Shown: positions 24,824 to 33,881, counted from the stretch's first letter. The stretch is 64,000 nt of DNA from Bacillus sp. Cs-700 (GCF_011082085.1 NZ_CP041063.1:2356001-2420000); one strand, 5' to 3'. Notes: a model not told the origin generated them from the sequence alone. A program made the numbers and translations.

Positions 24824-24852
24824 TTTTTACCGCTATTGAACGGTTGAGTCAA
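24824..24852 (-). promoter_or_regulatory. Possible sigmaA promoter of the small lipoprotein gene
   Basis: TTGACT, 17 bases, TAAAAA on the minus strand, about 25 bases upstream of the start codon. Confidence 0.4.
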
Positions 24853-24962
24853 TCATATCAGGTCAAAAAGGGAAAAAGTTGAAATTTACATAGTCTCTAT
24901 GATGGTTTTACAATACGGATAATTGCTTAACATGCCATCAATAATTCCGTTCCGAGCAAAAA

Positions 24963-25006
24963 ATCCTCACGTTTTTGTGTCATCGTACGGACACAGACGT
25001 GAGGAT
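24963..25006 (-). terminator. Strong terminator after fabZ
   Basis: ATCCTCACGT pairs with ACGTGAGGAT, with an inner GTGTC/GACAC helix, then TTTTTT on the minus strand. Confidence 0.85.
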
Positions 25007-25012
25007 GTTGCC

Positions 25013-25435
25013 TTACTTCAGGGCAAACATAATTTCAGCTTCAGCAGCAACTTCACCATCAACAGTTGCCGTTGCTTTTCCTTTACCAATCGGTCCTTTA
25101 ATGCGGATAATTTCCACTTCAAGACGAAGCTGATCACCTGGTTTCACTTGTCTTTTAAAACGGCATTTATCAATGCCTGTAAAGAAAGCAAGCTTCCCCT
25201 GGTTCTCTTCTTTCTTAAGCATCGCCACTGCCCCTACTTGAGCAAGTGCTTCTACAATCAAGACACCTGGCATAACCGGGTAGTCCGGGAAATGGCCATT
25301 AAAGAATTCTTCATTTGCAGTTACGTTCTTAATACCGACCGCGCGTACTTCTTCTTCTACTTCAAGAATTCGATCAACAAGAAGGAAAGGGTAGCGATGC
25401 GGGATAATCTTTTTAATTTCCTGACTATCTAACAT
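25013..25435 (-). CDS. fabZ: 3-hydroxyacyl-[acyl-carrier-protein] dehydratase FabZ
   Basis: 140 residues, ATG after AGGAGAATAAG. It dehydrates 3-hydroxyacyl-ACP to trans-2-enoyl-ACP in fatty acid elongation in the cytosol. The hot-dog fold has catalytic His48 in [12 protein letters not shown] and Glu62 in LIVEALAQ. Length and sequence are typical. In B. subtilis the same gene (ywpB) is also near mbl, but flhO and flhP lie between; here an EpuA-family gene takes their place. It ends the short mbl-epuA-fabZ run. Confidence 0.96.
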   Translation of the reverse strand: MLDSQEIKKIIPHRYPFLLVDRILEVEEEVRAVGIKNVTANEEFFNGHFPDYPVMPGVLIVEALAQVGAVAMLKKEENQGKLAFFTGIDKCRFKRQVKPGDQLRLEVEIIRIKGPIGKGKATATVDGEVAAEAEIMFALK

Positions 25436-25453
25436 ATCTTATTCTCCTATCTG

Positions 25454-25738
25454 TTACTCTTCTTTTTTTACAATATCACTGATCTTCACCCAGGTGCTCT
25501 TTTTAAACACATCGCCAGGACTACCATCACCAATTACACCGTAACCGATCATCGCGCCTGCAAGAAGGGATGCCATGAGCAAGAGGGCAACGAGAAGAAG
25601 GCGTAGCCAGATGGGAATTAACCGCACCTTTGGCTTACGCTCTTGCTCGTCGTGATTCTTATTCGTTTGTGCGACCTCTTTATTAAGAATGACTTTTTCT
25701 TCAGAGGCCTGGTTCACCTTTTCATGGTTGTTCGCCAT
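25454..25738 (-). CDS. EpuA-family single-pass membrane protein (often annotated DNA-directed RNA polymerase subunit beta)
   Basis: 94 residues. A charged cytoplasmic N-terminus (1-42) is followed by one membrane helix (about 43-68) and the family signature GYGVIGDG and VFKKSTW at the start of the outer part. EpuA is needed for membrane placement of the EndA nuclease in pneumococcal competence; in Bacillaceae the role is not known. The RNA polymerase name in databases is misleading. It lies between mbl and fabZ, 18 bases before fabZ. Confidence 0.82.
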   Translation of the reverse strand: MANNHEKVNQASEEKVILNKEVAQTNKNHDEQERKPKVRLIPIWLRLLLVALLLMASLLAGAMIGYGVIGDGSPGDVFKKSTWVKISDIVKKEE

Positions 25739-25774
25739 TATGATTACACCCTTACGAATAGTTTCGGTTCAAAT

Positions 25775-26776
25775 TTAGATTAATTTTTTCTTAGCAATCT
25801 TGTCAATATGTTCAAGCATAAGGCCTGTCCCTTTTGCCACACAGCTCATTGGCTCTTCTGCTACGAGAACTGGAACCATAAGCTCCTCAGCAAATAGCTG
25901 ATCGATCCCGTGGAGTAGTGCGCCTCCACCTGTCATAATGACACCACGGTCGATAATATCCGCTGAAAGCTCCGGAGGTGTACGTTCAAGGACACTTTTA
26001 GCAGCCATCACCATGTGGGAGATTGGCTCTTGAAGGGCCTGCTGAATTTCATCCGATTTTACAGTGATTGTCCGCGGAAGTCCTGATACCATGTCTCGTC
26101 CACGAATATCAAGTTCTTCATTCCGGCCGCCTGGAAATACCGTTGCTACATTGATCTTAATTTGTTCTGCTGTTCGCTCCCCGATGAGAAGCTTATACGT
26201 TTTCTTGATGTAATCCAGGATTTCGTAATCGAACTTGTCCCCTGCCATTTTAATGGAAGAGGCGGTGACAATATCGCCCATTGAAAGCACTGCGATATCT
26301 GTCGTTCCACCGCCAATGTCCACAACCATATTACCGCTTGGCTGAAAAATATCCATGCCAGCGCCAATTGCAGCTACTTTTGGTTCTTCTTCAAGAAAAA
26401 TTTGTTTCCCACCGCTTTTTTCAGCAGCTTCTTTAATCGCTTTCTTCTCAACAGATGTGATGTTCGTCGGCGTACAAATTAAAATACGCGGCTTTGATAG
26501 AAAGCTTTTTACATTAATTTTGTTCAAGAAATGTCTTAGCATCACTTCTGTAATATCGAAGTCTGCGATCACGCCGTCCTTAAGTGGACGCGTTGCAACG
26601 ATGTTTCCAGGAGTCCGGCCAACCATTTGTCTTGCTTCTTCACCAACAGCAAGCGCTCTTCCAGTACCCGTGTCTAGTGCTACAACAGACGGTTCATCTA
26701 AAACAATGCCTCTGCCTTTCACATAAATCAGTACGTTCGCCGTACCTAAATCGATCCCAATATCACGTGAAAACAT
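25775..26776 (-). CDS. mbl: Actin-like cell-shape protein Mbl
   Basis: 333 residues from the ATG at 26776 with GGGAGGATACG before it; the frame continues 10 codons upstream without SD. It is an MreB-family actin fold with phosphate loop DIGIDLGTANVLIY, a second nucleotide loop VVDIGGGTTDIA and the adenosine motif IMTGGGALLHG. It forms membrane-bound filaments that guide lateral wall synthesis. The position directly after spoIIID marks it as Mbl rather than MreB or MreBH. Confidence 0.95.
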   Translation of the reverse strand: MFSRDIGIDLGTANVLIYVKGRGIVLDEPSVVALDTGTGRALAVGEEARQMVGRTPGNIVATRPLKDGVIADFDITEVMLRHFLNKINVKSFLSKPRILICTPTNITSVEKKAIKEAAEKSGGKQIFLEEEPKVAAIGAGMDIFQPSGNMVVDIGGGTTDIAVLSMGDIVTASSIKMAGDKFDYEILDYIKKTYKLLIGERTAEQIKINVATVFPGGRNEELDIRGRDMVSGLPRTITVKSDEIQQALQEPISHMVMAAKSVLERTPPELSADIIDRGVIMTGGGALLHGIDQLFAEELMVPVLVAEEPMSCVAKGTGLMLEHIDKIAKKKLI

Positions 26777-26852
26777 GACGTATCCTCCCTGTATTCTAAC
26801 ACTCATCTATAGTTTCAGTACTAGTATGTTTAAACTACGTATCCATTAGTAT

Positions 26853-26861
26853 ATTGTACCA
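26853..26861 (-). promoter_or_regulatory. Extended -10 promoter of mbl
   Basis: TGGTACAAT on the minus strand, about 80 bases before the mbl start. No good -35 is present, which fits an extended -10 promoter. Confidence 0.45.
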
Positions 26862-26915
26862 TAAATTAAGAAACAGGAAGAAAGTATTTAGAAAAAATTG
26901 TCGTTTTTAGGCGCA

Positions 26916-27188
26916 TTATTTGACAGCTTCTTCTTTTTCCGTATCCTTTCTATATTTTATTCTCGTTGCTTCGCCGCCGCGGAGATGGCGTATTGATTTA
27001 TGATACTCGAGAATTCCCTTCACCTCATTGGCGAGGTCCGGATTAATTTCAGGAAGTCGTTCTGTTAAATCCTTGTGAACGGTACTTTTAGAAACGCCAA
27101 ATTCCTTTGCGATCACCCTCACCGTTTTCTTAGTCTCCACGATGTAATTTCCAATCTTGATGGTTCGCTCTTTGATGTAATCGTGCAC
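26916..27188 (-). CDS. spoIIID: Sporulation transcription factor SpoIIID
   Basis: 90 residues from the GTG at 27188 (GGGAGG eight bases before). It is nearly the same as the B. subtilis protein over HDYIKERTIKIG, TVRVIAKEFGVSKSTVHKDL and YHKSIRHLRGGEATR. SpoIIID is a mother-cell helix-turn-helix regulator that adjusts the sigmaE regulon and helps turn on sigK. The frame extends 20 codons upstream, but no homologue has that part. mbl follows as in other Bacillus genomes. Confidence 0.96.
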   Translation of the reverse strand: MHDYIKERTIKIGNYIVETKKTVRVIAKEFGVSKSTVHKDLTERLPEINPDLANEVKGILEYHKSIRHLRGGEATRIKYRKDTEKEEAVK

Positions 27189-27516
27189 ACCACTCGCCTC
27201 CCTAAATTGGATGTGAGAGATGCGAAATGAGACTGATAAAGTGATCATGCTACGAAGCTCTAGTCATCAGGTGACCTACTTGATGTCAGGAGTATTGCAT
27301 GCAAGAATACTTCGAAGCCTTACCACAACTTCTCACCTCTGCCCCTCATTTACTAAGTTTTGTAACATTTTATTAAAGCAAAGGTGGTTATATTCCTAAA
27401 AGTCAAGAGGGACAAGGGATTTTATTTAAATATTCTTTTAAATGGACCATGTTGGTTTTTTTGTATGTTTGCAAACAAAAAAAAGAACCTCCAGTTTACA
27501 ACCGGAGATTCTTTTT
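27189..27516. other. 328-base gap upstream of spoIIID
   Basis: No gene. A quasi-palindrome around GTATTGCATGCAAGAATAC lies at 27291-27311, about 100 bases before spoIIID. The symporter terminator is at the right end. I do not find a convincing sigmaE promoter. Confidence 0.4.
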
Positions 27517-27518
27517 TT
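27478..27518 (-). terminator. Terminator overlapping the symporter stop codon
   Basis: A-rich arm AAAAGAA-CTCC pairs with GGAG-TTCTTTT; the minus strand ends in a long U-run. Confidence 0.8.
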
Positions 27519-29178
27519 AGATGACCTCATCGTCTTTCCATACCTCTCCATCTCTGAATGTAAGCTGTTCAGGATACCTGAGATCCATCACTTCATTCTG
27601 AAGCTTCTCAGAAGGTGGTTTTGTACTTAACGATACGATCACATTTGTTAAAATGGCTGACGTAGCACCGAAGATTCCTGCTCCGGTGTCAATAATGCCT
27701 AAAATCGTAAAGCCGCCGTATTTTGCAAGGAAAATGTACGTTAAGGTGACCAATAATCCTACGATCATTCCTGCAATGACACCTGGTGCATTCGCTCTCT
27801 TCCACCACACCCCAAGTATCAGTGCTGGAAAGAACGTTCCTGAAGCAAGTGCAAACGCCCAAGCTACAATTTGCGTGATCACTCCCGGTGGATTTAACGC
27901 CACGACTCCCGCTACAATCGTCGCAATCAAAATAGACCAGCGCGCAACAGACATCCGCTTCCGCTCCGTTGCCCTAGGATTAATAATGCGGTAGTAAATA
28001 TCATGAGAAAACGACGAGGAAATTGCAATCAGTAACCCACCAGCCGTCGATAACGCTGCGGCCATCGCTCCTGCTGCAACGAGACCAATCACAAAAATGC
28101 CTAAGTCAGCAATTTCAGGTGTGGCCATAACCACAATATCATTGCTGATCGCAATCTCTTGCCACTGGAGAATGCCATCCCCACTCGTATCAGCCATCGT
28201 GAGAAGTCCGGTATTTACCCATTTGTCGGTCCATGCAGGCAAAGAGTCGATCGGACTGCCTGCTACTTGTTTCATCAAAATAAAGCGAGAAAAAGCCGCA
28301 TAGGCTGGAGCAGATAAATAGAGGAGACCGATAAAGAGTAACGCCCATGCGCCGCTCCACCGTGCTGCTTTCATCGTAGATACGGTATAGAAGCGAACGA
28401 TAACGTGCGGCAACCCAGCTGTTCCTGCCATTAAACTAAACATAAGAGCAATAAACTGCCACTTTGAAGCTGATTCAAACGGTGCAAAATACTCAGAGAT
28501 TCCGAGCTCCCGATCTAATTCACCAAGTTCTGATACGACATTCCCATAGCTTAGCCACGGAATCGGGTTATTCGTAATTTGAAGTGACATGAAAATAACT
28601 GGTATTAAGTAGGCCAAAATTAAAATAATATACTGCGCCACCTGGGTCCATGTAATTCCTTTCATCCCACCAAATGTTGCATAGATCGCGATAATAACGA
28701 CCCCAATCATAACGCCCACTCTGGCATCTACTTCAAACAGTCTTCCAATCACCACGCCAGACCCTGCTAACTGACCAATAGAATAGGTGAAGCTAATAAT
28801 GATTGTTGCAATGGCTGCGATAACTAAGGCTGTTTTGCTTTGAAAACGATCCCCAATAAATTCCGGAACCGTGTAACGCCCGTACTTCCGCAATTGCGGT
28901 GCTAATAGAAAGGTTAACAGCAAATACCCTCCTGTCCAGCCCATAATATAAGCAAGCCCATCATAGCCAAGGACCATCACTGTCCCAGCAAGACCGATGA
29001 ATGAAGCGGCACTCATCCAGTCCGCTCCGATCGCCATACCATTGTAAATCGCCGGTACGCCTCGACCGGCAACAAAGAACTCAGACGTTTGACGGGCGCG
29101 ATTAAAGACGGCAATCCCAATGTATAAACCAAATGATGCGACAATAAGTAGAAGTGAAACTAGAAATTGTGTATCCAT
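27517..29178 (-). CDS. Sodium:solute symporter of the cation/acetate (ActP, YwcA-like) branch
   Basis: 553 residues, ATG after GGGGGATAAGGG. About 13 membrane helices and SSS-family signatures (GRGVPAIYNGMAIGADWMS; AAALSTAGGLLIAISSS) are visible. It should take up acetate or another small monocarboxylate with a cation. The loop at 330-341 (DTSGDGILQWQE) fits the 12-residue EF-hand pattern and may bind calcium. It is preceded by its DUF485 partner and a small membrane ORF with 12- and 15-base gaps, as ywcA follows ywcB in B. subtilis. The exact substrate is not shown. Confidence 0.9.
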   Translation of the reverse strand: MDTQFLVSLLLIVASFGLYIGIAVFNRARQTSEFFVAGRGVPAIYNGMAIGADWMSAASFIGLAGTVMVLGYDGLAYIMGWTGGYLLLTFLLAPQLRKYGRYTVPEFIGDRFQSKTALVIAAIATIIISFTYSIGQLAGSGVVIGRLFEVDARVGVMIGVVIIAIYATFGGMKGITWTQVAQYIILILAYLIPVIFMSLQITNNPIPWLSYGNVVSELGELDRELGISEYFAPFESASKWQFIALMFSLMAGTAGLPHVIVRFYTVSTMKAARWSGAWALLFIGLLYLSAPAYAAFSRFILMKQVAGSPIDSLPAWTDKWVNTGLLTMADTSGDGILQWQEIAISNDIVVMATPEIADLGIFVIGLVAAGAMAAALSTAGGLLIAISSSFSHDIYYRIINPRATERKRMSVARWSILIATIVAGVVALNPPGVITQIVAWAFALASGTFFPALILGVWWKRANAPGVIAGMIVGLLVTLTYIFLAKYGGFTILGIIDTGAGIFGATSAILTNVIVSLSTKPPSEKLQNEVMDLRYPEQLTFRDGEVWKDDEVI

Positions 29179-29190
29179 CCCTTATCCCCC

Positions 29191-29490
29191 TTATGATTGT
29201 AAGGTTTGTCCTTTCGTTGCTTTCACTCGCTTTTCGACTAACCCATAATTTTGATCAATCTTATCCGATATGTAAGCGTTAACAAATAATAGAATAATAA
29301 AGACAACAATCGAACCTTGCGCGCCCATAAAATAATGAAGAGGAAATCCGTTAAACGTATATTGCGCAAGCGTTTCAGCAAACAGTACCATTCCAAAAGA
29401 CACGGCAAACCAGAAAAAAAGTAAGATAGAAATCAACCTTACTCTCGCATGAAAGTAAGCATCTGCCATTTTCTTATCAATCTTTTTCAT
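29191..29490 (-). CDS. DUF485 membrane protein, YwcB/YjcH-like
   Basis: 99 residues, ATG after AGGAGG. Two membrane helices (about 18-38 and 55-75) and the family's FAETLAQYTFNGFPLHYFMGA-like loop. DUF485 proteins are encoded with ActP-type symporters and are thought to be accessory subunits. It sits 12 bases before the symporter gene. Confidence 0.88.
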   Translation of the reverse strand: MKKIDKKMADAYFHARVRLISILLFFWFAVSFGMVLFAETLAQYTFNGFPLHYFMGAQGSIVVFIILLFVNAYISDKIDQNYGLVEKRVKATKGQTLQS

Positions 29491-29505
29491 CAGTGAACCT
29501 CCTAA

Positions 29506-29673
29506 CTATTTTAAGTTAAAAATAAGTTCGATTGTTTCGACAAATCCTAGCGGAACTCTAGCAATCTCAATAACAAAATAGATTCCCATAAGTGCAATTG
29601 GGAATAGTAAGTATACACCTTTTCGCTTTTTGATTGTAAAAATTAAACAGACTATTGCAGCAGCTAGCAACAC
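29506..29673 (-). CDS. Predicted small two-helix membrane protein upstream of the symporter genes
   Basis: 55 residues if it starts at the GTG at 29673; a rare ATT or an upstream codon nearer to AAGGAGAG is possible. Two hydrophobic stretches (1-13 and 20-38) are split by KKRKG. The stop is 15 bases before the DUF485 start and overlaps the sequence leading to its SD, so it appears to be the first gene of this operon. No family is recognised. Confidence 0.55.
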   Translation of the reverse strand: MLLAAAIVCLIFTIKKRKGVYLLFPIALMGIYFVIEIARVPLGFVETIELIFNLK

Positions 29674-29913
29674 ATATAAAATAAGTAGTCTCTCCTTTCT
29701 CGTGTAATTATCTGAATTTTCTAAAATACACTTCTCATTATGTTTCTATCATACGATGAAGTCAATGAGACTAAATTACCAGTAACTGTATATAGCGACA
29801 TGACAATAGACCTGTGTTCCCGACACTAAAAAGCGAATCTTTTCAATCGATAAGGAATGATAGCGCTATTTCCCGGGAAAGGTCGAATGGTGTCCGATTT
29901 CATTCCATACAAA

Positions 29914-29936
29914 AAGCCCCCGATCAATCGGGGACT
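29914..29936 (-). terminator. Terminator after spoIIQ
   Basis: AGTCCCCGAT/ATCGGGGGCT, then TTTTT on the minus strand, directly past the stop. Confidence 0.88.
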
Positions 29937-29940
29937 TCTG

Positions 29941-30843
29941 TTATTCTGAATCCTTTGTATCTGATTTTTGATCATCCGATTTCTGCTCGTTGCTTTTTTG
30001 CTCGTCGGATTGATCCTCGTCAGCACTGTTTGCATCTTCTTCGGCGTCTTTCTCAGCATCCATTTCGGATTCTGTACTGTTGTCCTGATTTTCAACGTCA
30101 GTACCTTCTGAGGCTGATGGGTTTGAAACTTCATCACCAGCGTCTGGCGCTTCAACTGCTGAAGAAGGCTGGTTAAATACATCAAGTGGGTTAACCGGCA
30201 CATCATCTTTACGTACTTCAAAGTGTACGTGGACACCTGCGTCTGTATCAAATGTGTTTGTTCCAGCTGTACCAAGCTTTTCGCCTTGCTTTACAGTATC
30301 GCCTTGTTCTACTTCAAGAGCTTCAAGCGATTCATATACAGTTACAACACCATCGTTATGTTCTAAATGAACAACATTTCCAAGTAACTGGTCATTAGTT
30401 GCTTTCACAACCTTACCACTCATCGCGGCTTTGACATCAAAACTAGCGCCATCTTCTTTAGCATAGTCGATTCCTGCGTTCTGGTAGTAGGTATTATTAT
30501 AGAAAACAAGGGCTGCTTGTTGTTCTTCCGTGCTAGCTGATGTGTCATAGAATTGTTTCTGCACAAATACGCCACTATCTTCGGATGCAGGTACTTTAAA
30601 GACTTCTGAATCACCAAGAACTGGAACAGACTCGTCATTTGTGTCAAAGGCACTTCTTTCTTCATCAATTCCACTTAAATCTTTTGCATTGTCTTGCCCG
30701 CCTTGCATCCATAGAACGGTTGCAAGAACAATTGCTGCAAAACCAAGATAGACTGCTGGGTAAATCCAACGTTTTCTTGCTAGCTTCTGCCATTTAGAAG
30801 CGCTTTTTTCAACAGGATGAGATCGTTGTTTTTCGTCTCCCAT
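29941..30843 (-). CDS. spoIIQ: Forespore membrane protein SpoIIQ (degenerate LytM/M23 domain)
   Basis: 300 residues, ATG after GAGGTGATG. One membrane helix (about 27-46) and an M23/LytM domain (about 110-222). SpoIIQ zips with SpoIIIAH across the two sporulation membranes during engulfment. The first zinc ligand of LytM, normally His before xGxD, is Asn122 here (QNAGID), while HVH (205-207) remains, so it should be catalytically inactive as in B. subtilis. The tail (230-300) is a long acidic, Ser/Gln/Lys-rich disordered stretch. Confidence 0.93.
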   Translation of the reverse strand: MGDEKQRSHPVEKSASKWQKLARKRWIYPAVYLGFAAIVLATVLWMQGGQDNAKDLSGIDEERSAFDTNDESVPVLGDSEVFKVPASEDSGVFVQKQFYDTSASTEEQQAALVFYNNTYYQNAGIDYAKEDGASFDVKAAMSGKVVKATNDQLLGNVVHLEHNDGVVTVYESLEALEVEQGDTVKQGEKLGTAGTNTFDTDAGVHVHFEVRKDDVPVNPLDVFNQPSSAVEAPDAGDEVSNPSASEGTDVENQDNSTESEMDAEKDAEEDANSADEDQSDEQKSNEQKSDDQKSDTKDSE

Positions 30844-30914
30844 TTGTTCATCACCTCAGCAACATTGTGGTCAGGTTGCGAGATTTATATACCTATTTCA
30901 AAAAAAAGTTCTAT

Positions 30915-30945
30915 TTATTTTTCGACAAGGGGGTTTCTTTTATGC
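30915..30945 (-). promoter_or_regulatory. SigmaF-like promoter of spoIIQ
   Basis: GCATA (matches GYWTA), 16 bases, CGAAAAATAA (8 of 10 with GGNRANANTW) on the minus strand, about 70 bases before spoIIQ. SpoIIQ is a sigmaF-dependent gene in B. subtilis. Confidence 0.5.
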
Positions 30946-31109
30946 ATGGATTTGAAATTTCTTTGTTTGCCTTAATGGATGAACGCATGATATCACTGAT
31001 TTCATTACCCAGTTCTTTACTCAATATGTAAGTGTTTCTTGTATCTATTTTGTTATCTATTTGTAAGAATGATTCCTTAGGCAATAGGGTATATAACCTT
31101 TATACGCTT

Positions 31110-31137
31110 TTGACAACAAAATCTATTTTGATAACAT
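31110..31137 (+). promoter_or_regulatory. SigmaA promoter of the glycosyltransferase gene
   Basis: Perfect TTGACA, 16-base spacer, TAACAT, 30 bases upstream of the ATG. Confidence 0.55.
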
Positions 31138-31167
31138 CAAAATGATCATAAAGGGGATTAACCATTA

Positions 31168-32655
31168 ATGAATTACGTGATTACGTCAACACTGCCTGAG
31201 CAATACGGAGGCAGAACAAAGTCCCTCCTTGACCGCACGAAGAAACTAGTTGAGCAAGCTGACATGTCATATACAATTATTACAACAAACTACAACCCAT
31301 ACTATGGAGAGATCTACGAGCAGTATTATAGCCAGAATAAAGTTCCGCGCTCGGTTAAAATGATTAATATTTACGATTATCTGGCCAATCGTTCTTATTC
31401 AGGTGATAAAGTAGAGCAACCAATTGAAGAAGAAGGCCTTACGTATCGTGAAGTAAAGAAAAATAAAGCCTACCGCTTTTTTGAAAACGGAGAGTACGTT
31501 CTTTATAAAAACTATGATACGGAAGACGGCTCTTTGAAATTTATCGACTTTATGGATTCTTACAACCGGAAACGGGCCTGTAGAAAAGAATTTAATAGCC
31601 TTGGGAAATGCCATAGAAAGATTAACTATAAGCAAGGAACGACAAATAAGCTTGAAGAAATCTATTATGATGATGCTGGAAATGCTTATGTAAATAAAAC
31701 GTTTGATGGTTCAAATGAAAGTAAATTGATTCGCATGCATCTCTTTAGTGGGCAAGACATTCTAGAATTTAAAACAGAAAAAGACTTCTTCCGCTATTGT
31801 CTTGAGCACATGATTGAAGATGGTTCTACCATTATTAATGATGCTCGTCTTCTTGATAAACCAATGTGTGAGATGAAGGGAAATGACGTAACGAAAATCG
31901 CCATCCTTCACAATACACACCTACAAAGCGAAGACATTCATGACGTCAAATCGTCTTATCAGTATTTGATCGAGCATGCGGAAGACGTCGATCATATTGT
32001 TGCGTTAACGTATGAACAGAAAAAAGATCTCTCTCATCATATCTTTAACAATGAAAAGATCAGCATTATTCCGCATTCCATTGCTCCTTCCACTCGAAAC
32101 AAGAGTGTTCAGAAGGAAAATAAATTTGTTTTCATCGGAAGGTTAACCGATGTGAAACAACCTGATCATTTGATTGAAGCGTATCAAATGGCAAGAGAAC
32201 AGCTATCCGATTTTACACTAGATATTTATGGAGAAGGACCGGTAAAAGAAAAGCTTGAAGAGCAGATTAAAGAATACAAGCTTGAAAACCACGTAACGCT
32301 AAAAGGATTAACCGATGATCCAGAAGGTGTCTTTGCTTCAGCAAAAGCTTCTTTCCTACCGAGTCAGTATGAAGGATTTGGGCTCGTGATTATGGAAAGT
32401 CTGAATAACGGCTGTCCTGTTGTGGCTTACGATATTAAATATGGTCCGAGAGATTTAGTGAAGGATCATGAAAATGGGCTTATCGTAGAGAAAAACAATA
32501 TTGAAGCACTATCAAAAGCAATGGTACAAGTAAAGGATATGGATTTTGGAACGATTGACGTCGAGAAAGAATTCCGAGAAGAAGCCTTTGTATCAAATTG
32601 GAGTGCTCTTCTAGGGAAACAACAGAAAAGATTTAAGCTTCCCTTCTTTAACTAA
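31168..32655 (+). CDS. Family 4 glycosyltransferase, TagE-like (teichoic acid glucosylation)
   Basis: 495 residues, ATG after AAGGGGATT. The N-terminal half carries the TagE-type insertion (YYDDAGNAYVNK, about 170-180) seen in poly(glycerol-phosphate) alpha-glucosyltransferases. The C-terminal GT-B half has FIGRLTDVKQPDHLIEA, YGEGP and the EX7E-type motif (SQYEGFGLVIMESL). It likely adds sugars to wall teichoic acid at the inner membrane face. It is a single plus-strand gene among sporulation genes, with its own promoter and a shared terminator. Confidence 0.82.
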   Translation: MNYVITSTLPEQYGGRTKSLLDRTKKLVEQADMSYTIITTNYNPYYGEIYEQYYSQNKVPRSVKMINIYDYLANRSYSGDKVEQPIEEEGLTYREVKKNKAYRFFENGEYVLYKNYDTEDGSLKFIDFMDSYNRKRACRKEFNSLGKCHRKINYKQGTTNKLEEIYYDDAGNAYVNKTFDGSNESKLIRMHLFSGQDILEFKTEKDFFRYCLEHMIEDGSTIINDARLLDKPMCEMKGNDVTKIAILHNTHLQSEDIHDVKSSYQYLIEHAEDVDHIVALTYEQKKDLSHHIFNNEKISIIPHSIAPSTRNKSVQKENKFVFIGRLTDVKQPDHLIEAYQMAREQLSDFTLDIYGEGPVKEKLEEQIKEYKLENHVTLKGLTDDPEGVFASAKASFLPSQYEGFGLVIMESLNNGCPVVAYDIKYGPRDLVKDHENGLIVEKNNIEALSKAMVQVKDMDFGTIDVEKEFREEAFVSNWSALLGKQQKRFKLPFFN

Positions 32656-32668
32656 GGTCTCTCCAGAG

Positions 32669-32700
32669 AAAGACCGCTACTGTTCACAGTAGCGGTCTTT
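32669..32700. terminator. Bidirectional terminator between the glycosyltransferase and spoIID
   Basis: AAAGACCGCTACTG pairs perfectly with CAGTAGCGGTCTTT. T-rich sequence follows on both strands, and the flanking genes converge on it. Confidence 0.88.
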
Positions 32701-32703
32701 CTT

Positions 32704-33705
32704 TTACCTTTGCGCCGTATAATCTGTCACGTAGTTTTCCATCTCACTAATCGCGACTCCTTGATAATAATGTTTCACAATATCAGCGTACGCCTTACCA
32801 TCTTCCGCCATTCCATTTGCTCCATATTGGCTCATGCCAACTCCATGTCCGTACCCCTTTGTTACCACGTTAATCGTGTCTCCCACTCGTTCCCATGTAA
32901 AGTCAGAAGACCTCAATCCGAGAAGATCTCTTATTTCTCTACCAGTAAACGTTTTACCACCTACTGAAACTTCGGCTACTCTTTTGCCTTCGGTCAAATT
33001 TTCAATGGATCCAATGGAATTGTTCGAAAGATCTACCCCAAGTTTCTGTTCAAATTCTGCCACTGTGAACGTTGCTTTATCTTCGTACTTTGGCGAATCA
33101 ACATCCCACGGACTTTCAACACTTCTTAAATAAGGTGCTTTATTTTCCCAATAGTCTTCTGAATTCTCTGTATAGCCATTACTTGTGGAGAAAAAAGAAG
33201 CATAGATTGGATTACCTTCATAGGTTAAAATTTGACCGCTCGTAGCTTGAACCGCTTCTTCAATTCTCGCAAACTTTTCGTCAAATTCTTCTCCCCACGC
33301 TTTTTTCAACTGTGCTTGATCCTTATATACCTGATCCTGGATCGTATCTGTGACGACAGCTTGATCAGGAAGATTGGCAGAAGGATTTTTAAGCTTCGTT
33401 ACAACAAACGTTCTTGCGGTAAGCGCCTGAGCTTTCAACGCCTCCAGATTAAAGTCTGAAGGCATTTCAGCAGCCACGACCCCCTTCACATAGTCTTCGA
33501 TCGGGATACTTATTGTTTTTTTCTGATCTGATCGAAAGACTGGTACGTCTACTTCAACCGCTTCTGTTATTTTCTCCTTCGTCATCTGATTCCCTTCACT
33601 AGTCTGTAGTTTCATCTCCGTTGCTCCAAAAGGTAAAACCAGAATAGATGGGAGAAGGATTAGAATCGCCGCAAACAGAATTAGTGAGCCAACAATTCGC
33701 TTCAT
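32704..33705 (-). CDS. spoIID: Stage II sporulation protein D (SpoIID), peptidoglycan lytic transglycosylase
   Basis: 333 residues. One N-terminal membrane helix (about 4-26). The SpoIID domain holds catalytic Glu80 in [10 protein letters not shown], the [13 protein letters not shown] helix, the zinc-region motif SNGYTE and the C-terminal [17 protein letters not shown]. With SpoIIM and SpoIIP it thins septal peptidoglycan to drive engulfment. It follows murA on the same strand, 176 bases on, as in B. subtilis. Confidence 0.96.
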   Translation of the reverse strand: MKRIVGSLILFAAILILLPSILVLPFGATEMKLQTSEGNQMTKEKITEAVEVDVPVFRSDQKKTISIPIEDYVKGVVAAEMPSDFNLEALKAQALTARTFVVTKLKNPSANLPDQAVVTDTIQDQVYKDQAQLKKAWGEEFDEKFARIEEAVQATSGQILTYEGNPIYASFFSTSNGYTENSEDYWENKAPYLRSVESPWDVDSPKYEDKATFTVAEFEQKLGVDLSNNSIGSIENLTEGKRVAEVSVGGKTFTGREIRDLLGLRSSDFTWERVGDTINVVTKGYGHGVGMSQYGANGMAEDGKAYADIVKHYYQGVAISEMENYVTDYTAQR

Positions 33706-33846
33706 TCACATGCCTCCTTCTCGATTGCTTACCCCTATCATCGTATGGAGATGGACAACCATTTAGAACAGAAACGGCAAGCAGATACAGAGTTTTTTTA
33801 CCATATATATGTAAACAATTGAACCCAAAGCCACTTTTGTACATAA

Positions 33847-33874
33847 AAAAGAGGAGGCCATGGCCTCCTCTTTT
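33847..33874 (-). terminator. Terminator after murA (28-bp perfect palindrome)
   Basis: AAAAGAGGAGGCCA and its exact complement, ending in a U-run on the minus strand, 8 bases past the stop. Confidence 0.9.
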
Positions 33875-33881
33875 ATTCACG

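Larger units (their letters stand above)
30844..31167. other. 324-base divergent region between spoIIQ and the glycosyltransferase
   Basis: No gene. It contains a sigmaF-like promoter for spoIIQ and a sigmaA promoter for the glycosyltransferase, listed separately. Confidence 0.5.

Noticed and set aside
25454-25738. RNA polymerase beta subunit fragment
   Set aside because: The common database name is misleading; the protein is a single-pass EpuA-type membrane protein with no RpoB sequence.
29826-30275. 149-residue minus-strand frame
   Set aside because: It is an out-of-frame shadow of the acidic tail of spoIIQ.
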